From SHZI01 sp964384525 (GTDB lineage: Bacteria > Pseudomonadota > Gammaproteobacteria > Steroidobacterales > GCA-2729495), in contig CAYLKO010000001.1 in the NCBI GenBank assembly GCA_964384525.1, forward strand, positions 1 to 64,000: 64,000 bases of DNA, given 5' to 3'. Within the stretch, counting starts at the first letter, position 1. Each line of letters begins with the position of its first letter. Shown here piece after piece: positions 27,251-35,177 of the stretch. Made by a program: the position numbers and the translations under genes. The notes beneath the pieces are model-generated. The model ran no database searches, was not told where the DNA came from, and was given only the letters and a program-made list of their open reading frames with translations.

Positions 27251-28102
27251 TCAGGTGCCGAAGAAGCGCTTCTTCTTCTGCACGCCTCCGTAGCCATAGC
27301 CGGTGGCGGGCGCTTCGGATTTGTTCAGCACCGTGCCGACCAGCGGCGCGTTCTTGACGATCTCGTAGGCCTTCTGCAGGTCGTCCTTCTTGGTGCCACC
27401 GCTCTCGGCAACCATGAGGATGCAGTCGGTATAGGGCGAAAACGCGAGAGCATCGTCGGAGGCGAGGATGGGTGGCAGATCAAAGACGATCAGGCGGTCG
27501 GGGTAGCGTGTCTTGAGCTCCGTGACGAGGTTGATCATGCGCGGTGAGCGGAGCATCTCGGCCGAGTTGGACAAGGGCTTGTGCCCGGGCAGCACGACCA
27601 GCCGGTCGATCGAGGGCGTGAACAGCATCTCGTGCAGGGAAACCTCATCATTGGTGAGGTAATCCGACAGCCCGAGTTCGGGCTCGTAACCGAAGTACTT
27701 GTGCACGGTGGGCTTGCGCAGGTCCAGATCAACCAGCAACACGGTGTTGGTGACTTCCATCGCGAGACTGACGGCCAGGTTGATGGCCGTGAGTGTCTTG
27801 CCACAGCCGGCAGCAGGACCAGTGACGGCCACGGTGTTCCAGCCGTTGTTGCGCATGGTCTGCAGCACCCGGGTGCGCAGCATGCGGTAGGAATCCTTGA
27901 ACTTATGTTCGGGCAGTGCCGAGATGAGGCGGTTTTCCAGCAGCGTTTTCGGCGACACCTCGACGCGCTTGGTAAGGGTGTAGCGCACGCCGGTGGACAG
28001 ATCCGTTTGTGTTTCCGACATGCGGTCGTGGCGTGCCACGTCGGTGGCCGTCAGCAGCCTGTCCTGGCCGGCGCGCTCGAGAGCTTTGCGTATGCGTTCC
28101 AT
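27251..28102 (-). CDS. CpsD/CapB-type tyrosine kinase (XrtA-associated)
   Basis: Cytoplasmic BY-kinase that pairs with the Wzz-like protein encoded just upstream to control polymer length. The 283 residues contain KFKDSYRMLRTRV before the nucleotide site, Walker A GPAAGCGKTLTA (about residue 100), Walker A' VLLVDLDLRKPTVHKYFG and Walker B-like LIVFDLPPIL. The C-terminus has only two tyrosines (GYGYGG), followed by a basic KKKRFF tail, so the autophosphorylation cluster is short compared with CpsD/Wzc. It starts with ATG six bases after the stop codon of the chain-length gene. Confidence 0.9.
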   Translation of the reverse strand: MERIRKALERAGQDRLLTATDVARHDRMSETQTDLSTGVRYTLTKRVEVSPKTLLENRLISALPEHKFKDSYRMLRTRVLQTMRNNGWNTVAVTGPAAGCGKTLTAINLAVSLAMEVTNTVLLVDLDLRKPTVHKYFGYEPELGLSDYLTNDEVSLHEMLFTPSIDRLVVLPGHKPLSNSAEMLRSPRMINLVTELKTRYPDRLIVFDLPPILASDDALAFSPYTDCILMVAESGGTKKDDLQKAYEIVKNAPLVGTVLNKSEAPATGYGYGGVQKKKRFFGT

Positions 28103-28108
28103 GAGTTG

Positions 28109-29863
28109 TTACATCCCGAGCCGGCGGAGGCCAACATACCAAAGCACATCCAACGGAATCCACAGGAAGTGAATGAGCGCCAGAACAATCGCGAGAATGA
28201 CGGGTGCCACCAGCAGTGCGCCCACCTTTACATTGCGATCGCGTTTGCGGTCTTCCGTGGTTGCGATCAGGGGAATTTCGGCAATGGGTGGTGCGCCCTG
28301 CACGCGTTCAACAGCACGCGGGCTGTTGATCGCCTGATCCATGGACTCCGCCACCTGCGGCCAACCCAGGCCGGCGGCCAGCATGAGCACGACGAGCAGC
28401 GCCAGCAGCACCGGGCGGTTGGGGCTCGAGGGCAGCAGCGGCAGATCCGGCGGCTCAACCAGTGCAAAACGCTCGCCCTTGCTCTGGGTTTCCAGCGCCT
28501 GGCCCATCTTGGCAGTCGACAGGCGCTCACGGGCGCTCTGGTAGTTCAGCGTGGCAGTGTTCAGGCGGCGCATCAGGCCGCTCAAATCCTTCTCCACTCC
28601 GGAGCTCTTGGTGATCCGCTGCTCCACTTCGGCCAGCCGGCCGCGGAGATTGGCCTGCTTGGAAAGCAGCGAGCGTTCCTGCGATTCCATGGTTTCCCGC
28701 TGGGCGCGGATCTGGATGTAGACGGGGTTGTCCGGCTCCATCGAGCCCAGGCCGGTGCGGCGTGGTTCGGAGGCCCGTTCCTTGAGGGTGTCGACGGCGC
28801 GCTGGGCCTGCTGCACCTGGGGCGAATCGGCCGAGTAATTGGCCTGGGCCTTGGCAAGCTCCACCTTGGCCTGAGCCAGATTGGCCGTGGTGTTGTCGAG
28901 ATCGATATTGGCGCCGAGCTGCTCACGGACGGCCGCAAGGTCGCGCTTGGTGCGGATCACGTCCGGATGTTGGGGGCTGTAGCGGCCTTCGAGCCGGGCG
29001 AGCTCGGTTTGCAGCGCCTTCAACTGGTCTTCGGGTGAGGAGATGGGTTTGCCGTCCGGCGTGACGGTGGTTGAGATCGGGCTCAGTTTGGCGAGTTCGG
29101 CATCCAGCATGATCTTGTTTTCACGCGTGGCCTGCAGCTGCCGGGCGATCTCCGCGATGTCGCTGTTCAGCTGCGCCATGAGCTGCATGTTGAAGCCGGC
29201 CAGCGATGGCAGGCTGCCTTCATTGGATTGCTTGACGGCGGCGACCTGCGATTCGAGATCCTTTACTTCGCCATCCAGGCGATCCACTTCCGCCTGCATG
29301 AACTGGCTGGTCTCGGCCGTTTGCTCGGTGCGCTGGCGGACGTTTTCGGCTAGATACAGCGACACCAGTTCGTTGGCAACCTGACGGGCGATTTCAGGAT
29401 TCTTGTGCTCGAAGCCGAGCTTGAAGGCAATGGTGCTGGTGATCTGCTGCCCCCGATCACCCTGCCCCTGCACATCGACGACATCGATGCGCATGTCTTT
29501 CTGCACGTCCTCGACCAGCAGCAAGGTGGGCAGGTACTTGCGCTCTTCAGGGTAGAGATCGAACTTTTCGATGATCCGGGCCAGATTGGTGCGCGTCATG
29601 ACCCGCTGGTTGATGTACTGGATCTGCCGGGCGGCAAGCGTGGTGACCGTGCTCGGCACGAGGCCGGGCGGGATCTCCGGATCCTCGATCAGGATCACGG
29701 CGGTGGAAGTGTAGGCATTCGGCCAGACAAAGATCGCGATGCCGCCGAGTATCAACAGGGTCAGGGCGATGGCCAGAGCGGGCTTGCGGCGACGCTTGAG
29801 TGCGTCGAGATAGTCGCCGAAAGTGCGGTTGTCTTCCTCGGGAAGCGCGATATCAAACGCCAT
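28109..29863 (-). CDS. Polysaccharide chain-length determinant (Wzz/GNVR, EpsF-like)
   Basis: Inner-membrane polysaccharide co-polymerase. The 584-residue protein has TM1 at about 30-50 (ALAIALTLLILGGIAIFVW), a Wzz domain (YTSTAVILIED), long periplasmic coiled coils between about 190 and 450 (rich in Q, L, E, A), the GNVR-like region near SRERLSTAKMG-type sequence (YQSARERLSTAK), TM2 near 480 and an additional C-terminal helix near 550 (VAPVILAIVLALIHFLWI). It is the first gene of the eight-gene minus-strand operon ending at 19072; 287 bp separate it from the sorting-signal protein gene. Kinase and ATPase genes follow directly, the conserved order in exosortase loci. Confidence 0.92.
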   Translation of the reverse strand: MAFDIALPEEDNRTFGDYLDALKRRRKPALAIALTLLILGGIAIFVWPNAYTSTAVILIEDPEIPPGLVPSTVTTLAARQIQYINQRVMTRTNLARIIEKFDLYPEERKYLPTLLLVEDVQKDMRIDVVDVQGQGDRGQQITSTIAFKLGFEHKNPEIARQVANELVSLYLAENVRQRTEQTAETSQFMQAEVDRLDGEVKDLESQVAAVKQSNEGSLPSLAGFNMQLMAQLNSDIAEIARQLQATRENKIMLDAELAKLSPISTTVTPDGKPISSPEDQLKALQTELARLEGRYSPQHPDVIRTKRDLAAVREQLGANIDLDNTTANLAQAKVELAKAQANYSADSPQVQQAQRAVDTLKERASEPRRTGLGSMEPDNPVYIQIRAQRETMESQERSLLSKQANLRGRLAEVEQRITKSSGVEKDLSGLMRRLNTATLNYQSARERLSTAKMGQALETQSKGERFALVEPPDLPLLPSSPNRPVLLALLVVLMLAAGLGWPQVAESMDQAINSPRAVERVQGAPPIAEIPLIATTEDRKRDRNVKVGALLVAPVILAIVLALIHFLWIPLDVLWYVGLRRLGM

Positions 29864-30100
29864 ATGGTGGCTCTGCCGTGTGCTGGGTTATGTGTGTGTA
29901 GAGACGCTTCTTTATATGCCGGGTTTTTTGTCCCTACCCGCGAATCGTAGCCTCAAGGCTGCCGGTTGACTGTGATCGAGGCTTGGTTTTTTTCAAAAAG
30001 CAAGGCTAGCTTGTTGAATAGTCAGTGTATCACCGGGCCTCCGGGCGGGCAGAATATTACCAAGGTTTCATTGGTGGCCGCTGACAGGATCCCGGATAGC

Positions 30101-30123
30101 AAAACGGGCCCCGCAGGACCCGT
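30101..30123 (-). terminator. Rho-independent terminator of the sorting-signal protein gene
   Basis: On the minus strand an 8-bp stem (ACGGGTCC with GGGCCCGT, one G-T pair) with a TGCG loop is followed by TTTTGC. It lies 27 bp downstream of the stop codon at 30151. The remaining spacer up to 29864 shows no gene and should contain the promoter of the Wzz operon. Confidence 0.75.
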
Positions 30124-30150
30124 TCGGTTTCTTGGTTGGAGGCAGCTGGA

Positions 30151-30837
30151 TCAGGCGGCTGGTGCAGCACCCTTCCGGAAGTGGCGGGCAGCCAGACCAA
30201 CAACCGCGGTGCCCAGCAGCCAGAGGGCTGGCGGTGCCGGGATGGGGCTTGCGCCACCGAAGAAGGCATCGCCGTTGTTGCAGCTCCAGTCGTTTTTCTC
30301 GCAGGCCAGATTCAGACCACCGACCCGGGCGGAGAACAGGCTGGGGCCTTCAACCGAATTGATGGCGTAATCGACGTAGCTCGCCAGGGTATCGAAGTCG
30401 ATGCCGGTGACGGAGAAGGAAATCGATGCGCTGCGCGGGGTATGGGCATCGGTGATGCGCAGGCGCATGTCGTAGCTGCCGAAGCCGCCCATATCCTGAT
30501 GCTTGCCGGTGACCCAGCCGTAGGGCAGCGAGCTGATATCCACATTCGACAGGCTGAGCGGAATACCGGGGATTGCGTTGAAGCCAAACTTGACGATGCC
30601 GAAATTGTTGTTCTCACCGTAGGTGGCCAGCAGGGGCTGGAGTGCATCGACGGTGAAATTGATGGCGCCATCGATGCCATCGGAAATCGTGACCTGCAGA
30701 TAGTTGGTGCCATCGGCGAGGCGGTCGGATTGATCCAGATAGTAGGAAACCGAGGCAGCCTGGGCAGTGCCGGCGAATGCGAGTGCGACCAGCAGACCTG
30801 CCGCAGCACCCTTCTTGAAATTGCCTGGCGTCAACAT
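30151..30837 (-). CDS. Exported protein with VPLPA/PEP-CTERM-like sorting signal
   Basis: A 228-residue exported protein. A Sec signal peptide (GAAAGLLVALAFAGTAQA) is followed by a beta-rich body with no recognised enzyme motif, one cysteine pair (CEKNDWSC) near the C-terminus, and a tripartite sorting signal: PIPAPPALW, hydrophobic helix LLGTAVVGLAA, basic RHFRK. This is the expected substrate of an exosortase, closest to the VPLPA type thought to be processed by XrtD. ATG at 30837 has GAGGGA 6 bp upstream. The gene is monocistronic, with a terminator 27 bp downstream and 238 bp of leader (30838-31075). No other protein in the window has such a signal. Confidence 0.88.
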   Translation of the reverse strand: MLTPGNFKKGAAAGLLVALAFAGTAQAASVSYYLDQSDRLADGTNYLQVTISDGIDGAINFTVDALQPLLATYGENNNFGIVKFGFNAIPGIPLSLSNVDISSLPYGWVTGKHQDMGGFGSYDMRLRITDAHTPRSASISFSVTGIDFDTLASYVDYAINSVEGPSLFSARVGGLNLACEKNDWSCNNGDAFFGGASPIPAPPALWLLGTAVVGLAARHFRKGAAPAA

Positions 30838-31075
30838 GGTATTCCCTCGATTCCGTTCATTATTGTTTGAGTGCCTGACTGACCCCTCCGGGGGCCGGCC
30901 TGTGGCTTGCAAGCAAGGGTTACTCTAGTGATACGGCCTGCGGACTGCAATCTCGATGTTCCATAATGCAGAAGGAAGCCATGAGCCTGCAGAGCGTGGT
31001 TACCGGGCGTGTCGCTGCCTGTGTTGCCGGTAAAACCTGAGTTATGACCATAAAGTGATTGATTAGCCAAGACTA

Positions 31076-31828
31076 TCAGGGTAGCGGAGGTGTGCCGATC
31101 ACACCCTGCCAGAGGGCGGCCAGCGAACGACAGAACACCTGCCAGGCGAGATGGCGGGCGAGTTCTGCCGGCTCTGGTGGGCGGCCATGATAGCTGGCGA
31201 GCAGGCAGCGGGACTGATCGGGATTCAGATCGGCGCCGGCGGCAAAGCCGGCGAGGTCAAACGCGGGGTCGCAAAGACCGGCGTATTCCCAGTCGATGAG
31301 GTGCAGGGTGCCGGTCGGGCCCGCAATGAAGTTGCCGGGCGTGAGGTCATTGTGGCAGAAGCGCCAGGCGCTGGCCGGGGATGGCTGACAGTCCTGCAGA
31401 TTTTTTCGGGCGGTTGCCACCAACTGCCAGCCGGTCTCCCCAACTGCACGAGCATAGCGTTCGACGGCCTCCACAAGATCCAGCTGCGGTGTTGCAAGCG
31501 GCGTGGCGTGGAGGCGGCGCAGCAACAGCGCGACCTGCTGCAGCTGGATCGGTTGCCGCAAGTCGGCCGCCTGCCACGGTTGGCCGGGCAGCCATTGCGT
31601 GAGCAGCCTGCCCTGCTCGGGATCCGCAGCGAGCAACGCCGGACCGATACCGGCGGCCGCAGCCGCCTGGATGACGCCTGGCTCTGCCGCACGATTGAGG
31701 CCCAGTTGCCGGGCACCGGGCCGGTCCTCACGCAGGACGGCGATACTGTCGCCCACCGACACACGCCAGGTCTGGCTGATGGGCGTGCTGGCGAGTAACG
31801 CCAGGCGCTGAAATGTCGGGAAGGTCAT
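31076..31828 (-). CDS. APH-fold kinase, probably thiamine kinase (thiamine operon)
   Basis: The 250-residue protein has the choline kinase/aminoglycoside phosphotransferase fold: Brenner-type motif CHNDLTPGNFI near residue 160 (catalytic Asp) and the metal-binding IDWEYAGLCDPAFDLA about 20 residues later. E. coli ThiK has the same architecture. Substrate is inferred from context: the gene overlaps the PnuT-like permease gene by one base (TGATG) and belongs to a TPP-riboswitch-controlled operon, so phosphorylation would trap imported thiamine. The N-terminal nucleotide loop is weakly conserved. A different small-alcohol substrate cannot be excluded from sequence alone. Confidence 0.78.
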   Translation of the reverse strand: MTFPTFQRLALLASTPISQTWRVSVGDSIAVLREDRPGARQLGLNRAAEPGVIQAAAAAGIGPALLAADPEQGRLLTQWLPGQPWQAADLRQPIQLQQVALLLRRLHATPLATPQLDLVEAVERYARAVGETGWQLVATARKNLQDCQPSPASAWRFCHNDLTPGNFIAGPTGTLHLIDWEYAGLCDPAFDLAGFAAGADLNPDQSRCLLASYHGRPPEPAELARHLAWQVFCRSLAALWQGVIGTPPLP

Positions 31829-32454
31829 CAGACGGGGCTGCGTACTGGCAGCTGGCTGCGCCAGCGGAGCAGCCAGCTGCGCCAGCCGATGACCGCGAGT
31901 ACGAGGTAGAGGGCAAAGAGAGCCGCCGTGAGGTGCAGACTACGCTCGATCGCGACAAGCAAGGTCAGGCTGTCGAGCACCAGCCAGTAGCACCAGTTCT
32001 CCAGCAGTTTCTGCGCGACCATCCAGGTAGTGAGGATGGCGCCCCAGGAGATGAAGGCGTCGATGTAGGGCCAGGCCGCGTCGGTTGAGCGGTGCAGGAT
32101 CCAGCCATTGAACAGCGCGAGCAGCACCACGCCGATGAGGGCCCGGACAGGCCAGCGCATCGGCCGGCGCTGGATGGGCGGGTCGATCACGTGGTCGGGC
32201 AGGCGCTCGGCCAGGTGCTCGGCGGTGCCATTCCCCGCCACGTGGCGTGGGCGCCAGCACCACCAGCCGTAAACCGACATCGCCATGTAGAAGATCTGCA
32301 GGGCCGCTTCCATGTAGAGCGCGGCCTGGAAGAACACTTCCAGATAGAGCAATGCGCTGGCGAATCCGGCCAGCCAGCACCAGCGGATCTCCTTGATGGC
32401 GAGCACCAGGTAGATCACGGCGAGCAGCACGGCGGCGCCTTCCTGGAGGCTCAT
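31828..32454 (-). CDS. pnuT: PnuC/PnuT-family vitamin permease, predicted thiamine facilitator
   Basis: A 208-residue inner-membrane protein with seven or so helices. PnuC-family marks are EIRWCWLAGFASALLYL, the MSVYGWWCW segment, and SWGAILTTWMVAQKLLENW with YWLVLDSLTL near the C-terminus. PnuC carries nicotinamide riboside and PnuT carries thiamine; the assignment to PnuT is from context, namely a TPP riboswitch and a thiamine-binding protein gene in the same operon. A long cytoplasmic loop at about 70-100 (ERLPDHVIDPPIQRR) separates two halves. The ATG overlaps the YkoF-like gene by 4 bp. Confidence 0.85.
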   Translation of the reverse strand: MSLQEGAAVLLAVIYLVLAIKEIRWCWLAGFASALLYLEVFFQAALYMEAALQIFYMAMSVYGWWCWRPRHVAGNGTAEHLAERLPDHVIDPPIQRRPMRWPVRALIGVVLLALFNGWILHRSTDAAWPYIDAFISWGAILTTWMVAQKLLENWCYWLVLDSLTLLVAIERSLHLTAALFALYLVLAVIGWRSWLLRWRSQLPVRSPV

Positions 32455-32720
32455 CTGATGGTGGGCGGTGAACCAATGGCGAGATCGGCATTCAGGAATT
32501 TGGCAACGACCACCACCGGATGCACGCGGGTCATGGCGGCCTGCATGCAGCGTCCGATGGCGGCGTAGACCACATCGAACTCACCGCGAACCTGCGTGCT
32601 GATCTGGTTGCTGACCACTTCCAGCCCCGACTCCCGGCGCAGTTCCACAATGAAATCAGTGATATGGGCTACAAAGTTCGGCGCCAGCGGGTAGAGGCTC
32701 AACTCGACGGTAATGCGCAT
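32451..32720 (-). CDS. YkoF-like thiamine/HMP-binding protein
   Basis: An 89-residue single-domain protein of the MTH1187/YkoF ferredoxin-like fold. The sequence MRITVELSLYPLAPNFVAHI, then VVSNQISTQVRGEFDVVYAAI, and VVVVAKFLNADL matches the family pattern; Bacillus YkoF contains two such domains and binds thiamine or its HMP moiety. ATG at 32720 is preceded by GGAG. It lies between the TonB receptor and the permease in the thiamine operon; two palindromic repeats occupy the gap to the receptor. It could bind thiamine in the cytoplasm as a chaperone or sensor; no signal peptide is seen. Confidence 0.8.
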   Translation of the reverse strand: MRITVELSLYPLAPNFVAHITDFIVELRRESGLEVVSNQISTQVRGEFDVVYAAIGRCMQAAMTRVHPVVVVAKFLNADLAIGSPPTIR

Positions 32721-32740
32721 GTCGTACTCCGTTTTTCAAC

Positions 32741-32779
32741 AACTACAAGAGAAGGTGTCCGGTACCCAAAACGTTAGTT
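32741..32779. repeat. Palindromic repeat copy R4a
   Basis: Arms AACTAC and GTTAGTT around core GGTGTCCGGTACC (32754-32766), same orientation as R2. It is more diverged than R1-R3, and is directly followed by R4b 4 bp later. Confidence 0.75.
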
Positions 32780-32783
32780 AATC

Positions 32784-32825
32784 AATACCTACAGGAAATG
32801 GAGTCCGGTACCTGAATGGGTGGTT
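32784..32825. repeat. Palindromic repeat copy R4b, overlapping the TonB receptor stop
   Basis: Arms AATACCTAC and GGGTGGTT around core GGAGTCCGGTACC (32800-32812), the exact reverse complement of the R1/R3 core. On the minus strand the arm begins with TAACCACC, and its TAA is the receptor's stop codon (32826-32824). Confidence 0.78.
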
Positions 32826-34950
32826 AAAGACGCCATTCGAGGGTGAGGCCGTATTGGCGGGGGTCACCGAGGCGGGTGTACAGCGTGGGCTCGAAGGCGG
32901 GGGGCTCGTTGCCGAAGTAGAAGCCACGCACCGCATGACGCTTGTCGAACGCATTGCGACACCACGCTTCGACGGACCACGCGCCCCACGTGCGGCCGGC
33001 GCGGAGGTCCAGCAGCCCATAGGCCGCGGTAGCCGGATCCTGGCAGTCGGCAGCTTGGCAGTAGTCGATGGTGTAGCCCGCCTTGCCGGTGTAGTCGGCG
33101 CGGACAAACCACCCTCCCCCGGCCTGCCACGTGCCGTTCACGGCAAAGGTGTAGCGCGGCGCGTGCGCCAGCTCGCGATCCTCGAGTTCCGGGCGGGCGG
33201 AGAACCGGCGTATATCGGTATCCAGCAGGCCGAGCGACGCGCCGATGGCCAGCGCCGGGCTCGCCTGCCAGTGGAGTTCCAGTTCCATGCCGGTGTTCCG
33301 CCCGTGCTCGGCATTGCTGGTGAGAAACAGAAAGGTGGTCGGATCACCCGGCCGGAACTGCTCGGGAATGCGCAGCTGCTGATCCACCCGCTCCTGCCAG
33401 AACACGCTGCCCGAGGCCTGCCAGCGCCCGTCGGCACTGCTGCCGCGCAGGCCGAGCTCATAGTTCCACAGATACTCGGGTTTGAATTCCAGGCGGTCAG
33501 TCGCTTCGGGAATATCCGCGACGCTGGGATTGAAGCCACCGGCCTTGTAGCCCCGGGCGATGCGTGCCCACACGCTCGACCTCAGATGAGAGGTTGCCGC
33601 CAGCTCATGCGTCAGCGTGAGATCACCACCCTGCATGCGATCCGTGGGCGTGATCCGGGCGCCGGCGCTGTCGCTGTAGCGGGCGCGCCGCATTTCGGTG
33701 CGCAGACAGGCTGCGAGCAGGGAGCGAGCGCCGAGCTGACACGCCAGTACGGAATAGGCTGCGAGGTTGGTTGCCTCGTAGTCGCTACGCGTGATCGAGT
33801 CGTAGATCAGGTCCTCGCCACAGGTGGCGGCCGGGCAGTCGGCGGTGTCCCGTCGCGCAAGTTTTTCCCGGAGATTGAGCGCATACACGCCCACCAGCCA
33901 GTCCGCACCGAGGACCTCGTGGCCAGCGCGGGAGACCAACCGGAACTCCTGATTCAGGGTATCGCGGTGGCGGTCAAAGCGCTGCGCAAAGTTGTAGACC
34001 CAGGGCGCCCAGTAGTCGGGATTGCCCCAATCAGCATCGAAGCCAAAGACGATGGCCGAGCGTGCCACGCCGGAAATGCTGACAAGATCGGCCACGCCGC
34101 CGAGACCGATGGTTGCCCGCAGTGAGGCCGCATCAGTGGTCTGGGCATCCTCGCCGGGCTGGTCGGACTGCGTGGTGTAGCTGTTGTCGAGGGCGAAGTC
34201 GTCGTAGCCGTTGTCCATGCCGACATGCAGGGCGGTGAGCAGCACATCCACATCAGGCGCCGGCTGCCAGCGCAATTTCGCCCGGGCGGTCAGCTCGTCA
34301 CGGTTGGCGGTGTCATCGCGTCCCAGCCACGCGTTGTGCCGAAAGCCGTCACTGCGATACTGCTGAACCGCCACGCGATACGTCAGCGAGTCCCCGAATG
34401 CGGGCACGGCCACCGGCCCGGAGACCACCGCGCCCAACGCCCAGGTATCCTCACTGCCGCCGGTGGCCGTGAAGTGTGCCTCCGGATAGGCGGTTGGCTG
34501 GGCAGTTTGCAGCATGATCAGGCCGGCCAATGCATTGGCGCCATAGCGCGTGCCTTGCGGACCACGCAGCACCTCGATGTGATCCACATCAAAGGTCGTG
34601 GCGATGCCGCCGATGCCGGAGACATCGATGTCATCCACGATGAAACCCACCGACGGATTGGGCGCGCCTTCGTATTGTTCGAGTTCGCCCGTGCCGCGAA
34701 TCTGGAAATAACGCGCGCGGGAGCCCTCCCCGCTCCAGTTGATGTTGGGCACCAGCTGGGTCAGCTCCTCGAAATGCTGCAGCGACGCCGCCTGGATCCC
34801 GGTGCTGTCCAGCACCGTCACGCTGACCGGCGCCGTGGCCAGGTCGGTGGCGCGCAACGCGGAGGTCACCACGACCACCTCCGGCAAGGGGGTCGCATGC
34901 AGCGCACCCGCCATCAGCAACCCTGGCAGCAGGCTCAGTTTCCGACGCAT
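32824..34950 (-). CDS. TonB-dependent receptor, predicted thiamine transporter
   Basis: Outer-membrane receptor of 708 residues. Signal peptide MRRKLSLLPGLLMAGALHA, then TonB box EVVVVTSALRATD, plug with FQIRGTGELEQ, VGFIVDDIDVSG, DHIEVLRGPQGTRYGANALAGLI, and a barrel ending GLTLEWRL. Most such barrels end in phenylalanine, whereas this ends in leucine where a repeat (R4b) begins, so the last codons may have been altered by repeat insertion. A TPP riboswitch lies 78 bp upstream, and thiamine-binding, permease and kinase genes follow, so thiamine or a precursor is the likely substrate. Receptors with TPP riboswitches are known in other Proteobacteria. Confidence 0.88.
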   Translation of the reverse strand: MRRKLSLLPGLLMAGALHATPLPEVVVVTSALRATDLATAPVSVTVLDSTGIQAASLQHFEELTQLVPNINWSGEGSRARYFQIRGTGELEQYEGAPNPSVGFIVDDIDVSGIGGIATTFDVDHIEVLRGPQGTRYGANALAGLIMLQTAQPTAYPEAHFTATGGSEDTWALGAVVSGPVAVPAFGDSLTYRVAVQQYRSDGFRHNAWLGRDDTANRDELTARAKLRWQPAPDVDVLLTALHVGMDNGYDDFALDNSYTTQSDQPGEDAQTTDAASLRATIGLGGVADLVSISGVARSAIVFGFDADWGNPDYWAPWVYNFAQRFDRHRDTLNQEFRLVSRAGHEVLGADWLVGVYALNLREKLARRDTADCPAATCGEDLIYDSITRSDYEATNLAAYSVLACQLGARSLLAACLRTEMRRARYSDSAGARITPTDRMQGGDLTLTHELAATSHLRSSVWARIARGYKAGGFNPSVADIPEATDRLEFKPEYLWNYELGLRGSSADGRWQASGSVFWQERVDQQLRIPEQFRPGDPTTFLFLTSNAEHGRNTGMELELHWQASPALAIGASLGLLDTDIRRFSARPELEDRELAHAPRYTFAVNGTWQAGGGWFVRADYTGKAGYTIDYCQAADCQDPATAAYGLLDLRAGRTWGAWSVEAWCRNAFDKRHAVRGFYFGNEPPAFEPTLYTRLGDPRQYGLTLEWRL

Positions 34951-35028
34951 GCAGGCATCCGGCGAATCTCCAGATAATGGGCGATCCGGTGCGAAAACGA
35001 CGGAGGGGGTCGACAGACGTGCGCCTTG

Positions 35029-35110
35029 TCCCTACGCCGGTACTAGCCGGATCAGGTTCAGAGGGTTCCCTTGCGGATCTCAGGCCGGACGTTCAACGTC
35101 AGGCCACCCC
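35029..35110 (-). promoter_or_regulatory. TPP riboswitch (THI element)
   Basis: Read on the minus strand, the element begins GGGGTGGCC, has the CTGAGAT core (35083-35077), a short stem with GCAAGGGAACCC, the AACCTGATC core (35058-35050) and ends CGGCGTAGGGA. These are the conserved P1 strands and thiamine-pyrophosphate-binding internal loops. An additional small stem (GACGTTGAACGTC) sits where variable helix P3a normally occurs. It precedes the TonB receptor gene (start 34950), so high TPP should reduce expression of the whole uptake operon. The 78-nt expression platform has no obvious terminator; translation control is possible. Confidence 0.93.
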
Positions 35111-35177
35111 TAAGACAGGTCGCTACCATAGCATCTACAATGCCCACTCCCAACAGCCAGCCCAGCGGAATCCGAGC

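Noticed and set aside
29946..29966. Possible sigma-54 site (GG-N10-GC) upstream of the Wzz operon on the minus strand
   Set aside because: Only the GG and GC are matched; the TTGC element is AGGC, and the sequence is part of an incidental inverted repeat (AGCCTCAAGGCT).
30970..30995. Possible sigma-54 site upstream of the sorting-signal protein gene
   Set aside because: Spacing between the GG and GC elements is one base short of the required 10, so it does not match.
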